NCBI GenBank assembly: GCA_016872875.1
Contig: VGYW01000411.1
Location: 1-7,486 of the forward strand
Reading direction: 5' to 3'
Source: Planctomycetota bacterium
GTDB lineage: Bacteria > Planctomycetota > PUPC01 > DSUN01
Length of the DNA: 7,486 nucleotides
How positions within the stretch are numbered: position 1 is the first letter of the stretch; each line of letters opens with the position of its first letter. Under the pieces are notes generated by a model, which worked only from the letters and a program-made list of their open reading frames with translations, was not told the origin of the DNA and did not search any database. A program made the translations under genes and the position numbers. Positions 1-6,200 of this stretch are shown in pieces.

Positions 1-1245
1 GGTCGCCGGCCCCCATGACAGCGTCACGCCATTCCCGCCGCCCGCCTCGTCCAGGTCGCCTACCGCCGTGGGCGGCGTCGCGTCCTCGCCGCGGTAGATG
101 ACGAAGTTGCGAAGCTCGAGCACCCCTTTCTTGTCGGGCGTCTTGTTGCCGTGGAACCGCAGGTTGCGGAAGACGGTGTTGCGGGCGACCATGCGGCTCA
201 TGCCGTCGTTGTAGAAGAAGCGGTCAGCGCGATAGAGCACGGGCCGCCAGGCCTCGCCCACCAGGCGATAGGCGTCCGAGGTCGTGTTGTCGTTCGACCG
301 CTCGTCGGCCATGTTGAACTGCGCGGTCGTGACGCCGCCCGTGCCGCGGGCGAGGAAGGCGACCTTAAGGCCGTCGGAGTTGCGGATGAGGAGGTCCATG
401 CCGCCGGCCGTGCCCTCGCCCGTGTCGCGGAGCGTCAGCTCGTCGAGCTTGCGGTAGATGGTGACGCCGCCGGCCTCGTCGCCGCGGTCGTAGGTGGGCG
501 GGGGAGGCGGCGCGGGGGCCTCGCGGGTCACGCCATCGTCGCGGCGGGCGATCTTCACGCCCTTCACCTGCCCGAAGTCGCGCACCTGGTGGTAATCGTT
601 CGAGCCCATCACGGCCCACGACCATTCGGCGATGCCCTGGCCGCCGCGGGCCGGGCGCGTGCGGTTGAGGTTCACCACCCAGGTCTGCCCCTCGCCCACG
701 TAGGCGCCAAGCTCCTTGAGGGGCACGGACATCGTGGCGGTCCAGCCCTTGCCCTCGGCGATGGCGGCCTTGGCGGCGGCGGAGCTGTTCCACGCCGCGT
801 CGTCGCGCTTGCCGCCCACGGTGCGGGCGTCCATGAGCGTGCCGCGGGGGTTGACGGCGAAGTGGAAGACGCCCTGGCGAATGTCGCCCGTGACGAAGAG
901 CTCGACGCAATCGTCCTCCCACACCGCCCCGTCGCGGACGGTGCAATCCTGCTTGAGGCCGGCGGTGTCGGTCTCGGCGCACTCGAAGGCTGCGTAGAGA
1001 TGTGTGGCGTCGAACAGCAGACGAGCCGAGGTCTTGAACGGCCCGGGCTTCTCCGCCGTGCACTCGCCGAGCTCGAGGGCCGGGCACTGCTGCCACAGCG
1101 CCGACTTGAGCGTCCCGTCAATCTCCGGCCCCTTCTCCACGATGACCGCCTGCGTCGCGCCCCGCCTCTCCGCCGCAATCGAGAGCGCAGGGAGAAGGCA
1201 CAAAATCCGAAACCCGAAATCCGAAATCCGAAATGGTGCTCTCAT
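1..1245 (-). CDS. Secreted CBM9-like carbohydrate-binding protein (partial, C-terminus off the left edge)
   Basis: An open frame of 415 codons from the ATG at 1245 runs without a stop to base 1. The N-terminus is a signal peptide: n-region MRAPFRISDFGFR, core ILCLLPALSIAA, cleavage near residue 25. Residues about 38-235 match the pattern of the family 9 carbohydrate-binding domain: EIDGTLKSALW near the start, ARLLFDATHLYAAFECAE, then the diagnostic WEDDCVELFVTGD and FHFAVNPRGTLMDAR, and finally W-T-A-T-M-S-V-P-L-KEL. A proline-rich linker (244-250) leads to a second, unassigned domain (about 259-387) that looks beta-rich. At about 391 a fibronectin type III-like domain appears to begin (PPTAVGDLDEAGG then GVTLSWGPAT) and is cut by the window edge. 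CBM9 domains bind sugar chain ends or act as accessory modules; the ligand here is unknown and any catalytic part would lie off-window. The gene overlaps the lipoprotein gene by four bases and has GGAGGA six bases before its start. ISDFGFR in the signal peptide is encoded by a 7-bp repeat. Confidence 0.85.
   Translation of the reverse strand, partial: MRAPFRISDFGFRILCLLPALSIAAERRGATQAVIVEKGPEIDGTLKSALWQQCPALELGECTAEKPGPFKTSARLLFDATHLYAAFECAETDTAGLKQDCTVRDGAVWEDDCVELFVTGDIRQGVFHFAVNPRGTLMDARTVGGKRDDAAWNSSAAAKAAIAEGKGWTATMSVPLKELGAYVGEGQTWVVNLNRTRPARGGQGIAEWSWAVMGSNDYHQVRDFGQVKGVKIARRDDGVTREAPAPPPPPTYDRGDEAGGVTIYRKLDELTLRDTGEGTAGGMDLLIRNSDGLKVAFLARGTGGVTTAQFNMADERSNDNTTSDAYRLVGEAWRPVLYRADRFFYNDGMSRMVARNTVFRNLRFHGNKTPDKKGVLELRNFVIYRGEDATPPTAVGDLDEAGGGNGVTLSWGPAT
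1205..1235. repeat. 7-bp tandem repeat (ATCCGAA type) in the CBM9-like signal peptide
   Basis: Four units on the + strand (1205, 1212, 1219, 1226; the second is the variant ACCCGAA) plus a partial fifth. On the minus strand it encodes the signal-peptide segment FRISDFGFRI, directly before the hydrophobic core. This is the second unit type found at 6067-6099. Confidence 0.9.
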
Positions 1246-3086
1246 TCCTTGTCCTCCGCGATGGCGGTGAAGGCGCGGGCGGCCAGGTGGGCGAGGAGGC
1301 GGTCGGGGTGGCCGGCGAGGGTGATGAGGCGCGGTACGGCATTGCGGTTGCGCAGGCGGCCGAGGATGACGACCTGCTCGTAGGCCGCGTCGGGCACGTC
1401 GTCGTCGGGCACGTCCGCAAGGAGGTCCGTGGCCTGCTTGAAGTAGCGCTGCGGGTCGGCCTTGAGCTTGAGGGTCGCGAACTGCTGAATCAACGTTGGG
1501 GAGTCCTCGAGCTCCATTGCGGCCTCAACGAGGCGGCGGACCGGCATGCGGAACAGGGTGAGGAGCTCGGCGTCCCAGGCCACCAGGCGGTCGGTCTTGT
1601 GGCGGCAGACCGCGGCCCGGCGTTCGACGCACGAGGCGACGAGCGGCTTGCGCTCGCCCTTCGTGGCGTAGGCCTGAATCTGCCCGTAGAGGGCATCCGC
1701 CACGGCGTCCTGGAGGAGCTGGGCTTTGGCGTTCTTCGTCTCCTCCCACACCCGCGCGGCAAGGGCCTCGACATCCGACGTGAGTTTCAGTGCCTCGTCC
1801 ACCTTGCCCTGTTCGAGAAGCGCAGCCACGGTAGCCGCGGCCCGCCTCGCAACGCCCGCGAGATGGCCGTAGATAGAGGGCACCTGCGTCATTGGGGCGT
1901 AGGGCAGGAGAGCGCCGAAGGCGGCCAGGTAGCCAGCCAGGCGTTGGGGGCGGCGGTGGGCGGCGTAGGTGCGGAACTCCTTGGCGCGCGCCGCCTTGCC
2001 GAGGAGGGTGCTCTCGTCATCCGAGAAGACGCGGGGCACGGAGGCCCCGCCCACAGGCGCCGCGGGGATGGCGAGGAGGAGGAGGGCGCCGTTGTCCTTG
2101 TCGAGCGCGGACGCAGCGGCGAGGTCAGCGGCGAAGTGCTCGCGCGGCCGCGCCTGCGCCATGGCCGCGAAGTAGCGGTGGAGGAAGGCGAACGTGCGTA
2201 TCTCGGGGTCGGAGCGGTACTCCTCGGCAAGCCCCTGGATGAGGGTGTCGGCCACCGGCGTGTCGCCCATCAGGAGGACGAGGCCGAGCTTCTCCTCGGG
2301 CGTCTTGGCGTCGGTCAGGGCGTCGCCGAGCTCCCAGAAGTGCTTGCGGGCGATGTCGCCCAGAAGCTCCTGGGCCTTGAACAGCACGGGGTCGGAGGCG
2401 AGCGGCGGCGCGAAGGCGTTTGCGACGGAGGGCGCCTGGGCCTTGGGGTCGAGTGCGAGCTCCTTCGCGGTCTCGCGGCACGCCTGCTCGAAGAGGAGAA
2501 GGAGCTGTGCGGTGCTCGCGGCGCCGCGGCCCTGGCAGAGCGTGGCCAGGCGGCGCAGGAGGTAGGCGCTGCGGCAGCGTGGGCTGCGGGCCACCGTCTT
2601 TGTGAAGAAGTCGCGCGCCTGCGCCCAGTTTCCCTCCTGGAACGCGATCGCGCCGAGGAAGTAGACAGGGAGCTCGCGGCCCGGCCGCTGGGCGTCGGAG
2701 GCGATGAACTGCTTTCGCGCCTCGGCGTGCTCGCCGGCGCAGTAGGCCGCGAGGCCCGCGGCGTCCTGGTCCGTCACGCTCACCCTGGCCACCGCCTCGC
2801 GGATTCGCTCGATCTCGGCCTTCATGCGGTCCACGCCCACGAGGTCCTTGAGCTTGGGTGGGACGTCCTCGGCCTTTGGGCTGACCTGTTTGGCTGCGGC
2901 CTTGAGCCTGCCGCTCGCGGCGTCGAGGCCCTTCTCGCGGCGCGCGAGCTGGCTCTCGAGCCGCGTTGGCCGCTTAGCGGGGGGAGGCACGGGCGGCTCG
3001 CACGAGGCCACGAGTAAGGCGGCGAGGGGGATGATGAAGAGGGGATTTCTGATTGCTGATTTCTGATTGCTGATTTTCAGACGCAT
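1242..3086 (-). CDS. Predicted lipoprotein with TPR-like and HEAT-like repeats
   Basis: A 614-residue protein of unknown specific function. The ATG at 3086 is chosen because GGAGGAG lies 7 bases upstream and the resulting N-terminus is a lipoprotein signal: a basic n-region (MRLKISNQKSAIRN), a hydrophobic core (PLFIIPLAALL) and a lipobox VASC with the lipidated Cys at residue 29. It is therefore probably membrane-anchored and faces the periplasm. After a proline-rich tether comes a charged helical stretch (about 45-105). TPR-like helices follow at about 106-178 (YCAGEHAEARKQF, AIAFQEGNWAQARDFF), then a long alpha-helical region. A C-terminal HEAT-like repeat covers about 565-614 (VVILGRLRNRNAVPRLITLAGHP). 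Such repeats usually mediate protein contacts; no catalytic motif was seen. The stop overlaps the next gene's start (ATGA), suggesting translational coupling with the CBM9-like protein. The n-region residues KISNQKSAIRN come from a 7-bp tandem repeat. The frame stays open upstream to an ATG at 3272, but that extension is low-complexity and is rejected. Confidence 0.85.
   Translation of the reverse strand: MRLKISNQKSAIRNPLFIIPLAALLVASCEPPVPPPAKRPTRLESQLARREKGLDAASGRLKAAAKQVSPKAEDVPPKLKDLVGVDRMKAEIERIREAVARVSVTDQDAAGLAAYCAGEHAEARKQFIASDAQRPGRELPVYFLGAIAFQEGNWAQARDFFTKTVARSPRCRSAYLLRRLATLCQGRGAASTAQLLLLFEQACRETAKELALDPKAQAPSVANAFAPPLASDPVLFKAQELLGDIARKHFWELGDALTDAKTPEEKLGLVLLMGDTPVADTLIQGLAEEYRSDPEIRTFAFLHRYFAAMAQARPREHFAADLAAASALDKDNGALLLLAIPAAPVGGASVPRVFSDDESTLLGKAARAKEFRTYAAHRRPQRLAGYLAAFGALLPYAPMTQVPSIYGHLAGVARRAAATVAALLEQGKVDEALKLTSDVEALAARVWEETKNAKAQLLQDAVADALYGQIQAYATKGERKPLVASCVERRAAVCRHKTDRLVAWDAELLTLFRMPVRRLVEAAMELEDSPTLIQQFATLKLKADPQRYFKQATDLLADVPDDDVPDAAYEQVVILGRLRNRNAVPRLITLAGHPDRLLAHLAARAFTAIAEDKE
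1252..1257 (-). promoter_or_regulatory. Shine-Dalgarno of the CBM9-like gene, inside the end of the lipoprotein gene
   Basis: GGAGGA on the minus strand lies 6 bases before the ATG at 1245, within the last codons of the lipoprotein gene. The stop and start overlap as ATGA (1242-1245), the usual arrangement for translational coupling. Confidence 0.75.
3045..3080. repeat. 7-bp tandem repeat (ATTTCTG type) in the lipoprotein signal peptide
   Basis: Alternating ATTTCTG and ATTGCTG units ending in ATTTTC on the + strand. On the minus strand it encodes KISNQKSAIRN, the basic n-region of the lipoprotein signal, starting three codons after the ATG at 3086. It is nearly identical to the copy at 4573-4608. 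Confidence 0.9.
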
Positions 3087-3093
3087 TGGGCTT

Positions 3094-3100
3094 CTCCTCC
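3094..3100 (-). promoter_or_regulatory. Strong Shine-Dalgarno deciding the lipoprotein start
   Basis: GGAGGAG on the minus strand lies 7 bases before the ATG at 3086. Together with the lipobox-containing N-terminus this fixes the start there and not at the in-frame ATG 186 bases further upstream. Confidence 0.8.
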
Positions 3101-3131
3101 GGATCGGTAGTGTGGTGTCCGCGCGACAGGC

Positions 3132-3159
3132 ATTGTAGCCGATTTCACGGCTTTGTCCA
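3132..3159 (-). promoter_or_regulatory. Candidate sigma70-type promoter for the lipoprotein and CBM9-like genes
   Basis: On the minus strand TGGACA (3154-3159; one mismatch to TTGACA) is separated by 16 bases from TACAAT (3132-3137; one mismatch to TATAAT). A start site near 3125 would give a leader of about 40 bases before the ATG at 3086. The position, between the inverted repeat and the strong ribosome binding site, suits a promoter that lets the downstream pair be transcribed apart from the lyase-like gene. Promoter consensus in the host lineage is unknown, so this is a motif-based inference. Confidence 0.4.
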
Positions 3160-3180
3160 GTTCCGGGCAATCTGTGTCTC

Positions 3181-3286
3181 TTCTCGTCCTCGTCGTCGTC
3201 CTCGTCGTCGTCGTCGTCGAGTCTCTTGCCCTCCTGCTCATTGAGATTCGACGACGAGGACGACGACGACAACGACGACGATTCAG
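3181..3286. repeat. Intergenic inverted repeat built of GTC/GAC triplets
   Basis: The + strand from about 3183 to 3220 is nearly all TCG/TCC triplets, and from about 3249 to 3281 nearly all GAC/GAG triplets. A perfect 19-bp stem can form between 3192-3210 and 3249-3267, with weaker pairing outward and a 38-base loop that includes further triplet repeats. The element begins about 8 bases after the stop codon of the lyase-like gene. There is no T-run after either arm, so it is not a classical intrinsic terminator. It could stabilise the upstream transcript's 3' end, assist Rho-dependent termination, or be a dispersed repeat. If read as protein it gives poly-Ser and poly-Asp, which looks spurious. 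Confidence 0.8.
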
Positions 3287-3294
3287 GAGCAGTG

Positions 3295-6200
3295 TCACTG
3301 GCGTTCGATGATGAGATGGGTGATCTCGCCGCCCTCGGTGCCGGCAGGCCGGCCGAGCTGGAGGTTCAACTGGCCATCGGCCACGGCGACCTTCACCGGG
3401 GCGAGGATGACGGGGGCGGAGCGGCCGGTGAGGTCAACGTCGGCCACCTCCTTGCCCTCGACGAGAACCTGGCGGCGGGCCGCCTCTGTTCCCTCTCCCC
3501 TGGGGAGAGGGTCAGGGTGAGGGTGCTCGCCCGCCCCCTCTCCCTCGGGGAGAGGGCCGGGGTGAGGGTGCTCGCCCGCCCCCTCTCCCCTGGGGAGAGG
3601 GCCGGGGTGAGGGTGCTCGCCCGCCCCCTCTCCCTCGGGGAGAGGGCCGGGGTGAGGGTGCTTCATCGCGGGGCCGCCGATGCCGAGCGTGAGCCGGTAG
3701 GTGCCGTTGGGCAGGTCGCAGAGCCATTCGGCCGGCGAGGGAAACGCGAGGCCCGTTGCAGCTTCGACTGGCAGGCCGGACACCTGCCTGCGGAAGAAGC
3801 CGACAGTCCCAGGCGGCGCGGCGCGCCAGCCGTAGCCTCTGACGCGGGAGTAGACGGCGCCCTCATCGGGGACAAAGCCGTCAGGGGTCTTCGGGAAGCG
3901 GCGCGGCTGGAAGTTCACCCGAATGGCATCGCCCACCACGAGGCGCGTTGCAGCGGCGGCACTGAGCTTGCCGTCGGAGACCGTGAGCGTGACGCCATAG
4001 GTGCCGGGCTTGTCGTAGCGCAGCGAGGCCAGGGGGCCTTTGAGGCCGTTCGACCACTCGTAGCTCAACTCGTCCCCGTCAGGGTCGCTCGAGCCGCGGG
4101 CGTCGAAGAGCACCTCGGAGCCGACGATGGCCTGGCGGAGCAACGGCCCGGCGTCGGCCACGGGGGCGTGGTTCACGTCGGTTTGCACGACGTTGGAGAG
4201 GGGCGAGGCGTTGCCGGCGGCATCCTCGGCCCTGACTGCGACGTAGGCTCGGCGGTGTTTGGGCGGCGGGCCGATGAGGAGCTTTTCGAGCTGGCCGGCC
4301 GGCCCGGGGTTCGGCGCCGCGACGCGCTCGGCCTCCGCCCAGTGAGTCCAGGCGGCCTCGGAGCGGTAGGGGAGGGTGGAGACGCGGACATCGTAGCGCT
4401 GGGCCTGGCCAGCCGTGGCGTTGTCGCCGGGGGCGGTCCAGCTCAGGAGCAGCTTGCCTTCTTCCGCGGGAGCGAGGAGGAGGTCGGCCACGCGGGCCGG
4501 GCGTGTGCTGTCCGTGGCAGCGGCGAATGTGTCCGGTGGGCGGCGCCAGATGCGGAGGTCGCGCAACAGCCAATTTCTGATTTCTGATTTCTGATTGCTG
4601 ATTTTCGGAGCCGGCAAGGGCTCGCAGGGGAGGCGGAGGTGTGGGGCGAGGCCGAGGCGGCCCTCGTTGCTGTGGCCCACCTTCCGGCCGTCGAAGAAGA
4701 GGTCCATCCCAACTCCCCGCCGCCAGGCAATGGCCACGTGGTGCCAGGCGGCCGGCTTGACAACGACGCCGCCCGCTGCAATGCGGGCCGATGCCCTGCC
4801 CTCGGAGCGGCTGGCGAGCTCCAGGCCCCTGGGGCCAATCGAGAGCGCGAAGCCGTGGGAGCGCGGCTCGCCGCTGAGAAGGAGGGCGGCATCGCGCTCG
4901 GGGACCCCCTTCTCCGAGCGGAGCCGGAACTCGATTGCGCCCTGAGTCTCCGCGGCGTTGCCGCTGTCGAGGAAGGGGAACCACACTCCGGCCTGCGCGG
5001 CATCGAGGGCACCAGCAGCCTGGAGCCCCACGGCGCGCGTGCCGTCGGGGAGGGAGACGAATGGGCAGAAGAGCGCGCAGCCGCCTTCGCCCTGGGTGGG
5101 CAGGGCGACGTCCGCCGCGCTCTCGAGGTGGCAGGCCAGGCCGATCGCGCCATCGCCCGGCAGCGGCTGGCTCCTGGCGCGCCGCTCCCAGGCTGCGGCG
5201 AAGAGGTCGCCCCGGCGGTAGCGCAGCGCGAAGTGCGCCGGGCTTCGGCACTGGAACATGCTCGCCACGCGCTCGAGTCGTCGCGCACGACCAAGGAACA
5301 GCGCGTCGCCCGTGGCCTCGGCGGCCCAGGCGAGCCAGGGGAGGGCGGGCGAGCACGCCAGCCCCCACGCCGGGGCCTCCGGGTGCCGCGCCCAGTCGGC
5401 CACGAGGCCGTCGGGGGTGCCGTAGGGCTTCGCCTGCGCGCCGTCGGCGGCGCGGAGGCCGCCCACCCTTTCGTGCCCCGCCCACAACGCGATGGGCGAG
5501 GCGAGAGCCTCGACCGCGCGGAGCATGGAGGGGGCGATGCGGGGATCCGCCTTGCGGCCCTGGCGGGCGGCCAGGGCCTCGAGGGCCACGGCCTCCTCGG
5601 CCACGCGGTCGCAGTGGAGGCCGTGCCCGCCCAGGCGCTGCGCCTCCAGGAGCTTGCCGAGGTAGGCGTCGAGCGCCAACTGAAAGGCCGCGGCGTGCTC
5701 GGGGGCGAAGGCGGGCGCGAGGTCGGCGGCGAAGGCGAGGCTCAGGATGGCCTCCGCCGCGGCAAGGGGCGGCGTGTCCGGGTCGTCGGCGTGGCGCGTG
5801 ACGAATGCCGCCCTCTTCATTCCCGCATCGAGCAGCACCCTGTCCCCGGTCAGCAGAGCGACGAGCCACCCTCCTTGAGAAACCGTCCCCATGTCAGCCG
5901 CGTGGCGCGCGCCGGCGTGCGCCGCGTCGAGCAGGCTCGGCTCGCCGCGCCGCAGGAACTCGCGGGCCAGCGCCAATGTTGGGTCGAGGCCCCCGGTTAG
6001 AGGCGCGCCGTACGTCCACATTCCGAGGGAGTTTCTGATTTCTGATTTCTGATTTCTGATTTCTGAATCCGAAATCCGAAATCCGAAATCCGAAATCCCC
6101 TGGACCCCGCGGCCCTCCAGGGCTTCAAGGAGCCGCTCCAGGTCGGCGGCGAACCTCGCCTCGTGTTCCCGGCTGCCCAGGGGCGCGAGGGGGAGCGCGC

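Noticed and set aside
151..1383. Open frame on the + strand (410 codons) over the CBM9-like gene.
   Set aside because: The minus frame reading to base 1 has a signal peptide, CBM9-like motifs and a linker; the + frame is compositionally biased and spans the lipoprotein/CBM9 junction.
1233..3017. Long open frame on the + strand (594 codons) opposite the lipoprotein gene.
   Set aside because: High GC keeps antisense frames open. The translation is Gly/Ala/Arg/Glu-rich without recognisable domains or a good ribosome binding site, whereas the minus strand has clear signals and repeats.
3087..3272. In-frame N-terminal extension of the lipoprotein (62 residues, starting Met then poly-Ser, with a poly-Asp/Glu tract).
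   Set aside because: It is a translation of the intergenic inverted repeat. The ATG at 3086 has a strong Shine-Dalgarno and gives a proper lipoprotein signal with lipobox, which the extension would bury.
3181..3286. Inverted repeat as an intrinsic terminator.
   Set aside because: No T-run follows the stem on either strand and the loop is long (38 bases); it is listed as a repeat only.
3491..3660. Possible CRISPR-like array (regular 45-bp palindromic repeats).
   Set aside because: The units are directly contiguous, with no unique spacers, and are in frame inside a gene.
3226..4587. Open frame on the + strand (453 codons), antisense to the 3' part of the lyase-like gene.
   Set aside because: It starts within the triplet inverted repeat and is low-complexity. 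The opposite strand encodes recognisable PKD, Fn3 and malectin-like domains.
4639..6000. Open frame on the + strand (453 codons), antisense to the lyase-like gene, and a 596-codon alternative minus frame at 4079-5869.
   Set aside because: Both are GC-driven shadows: Arg/Pro/Gly/Ala-rich, without domain motifs, and fully overlapped by the lyase-like gene.
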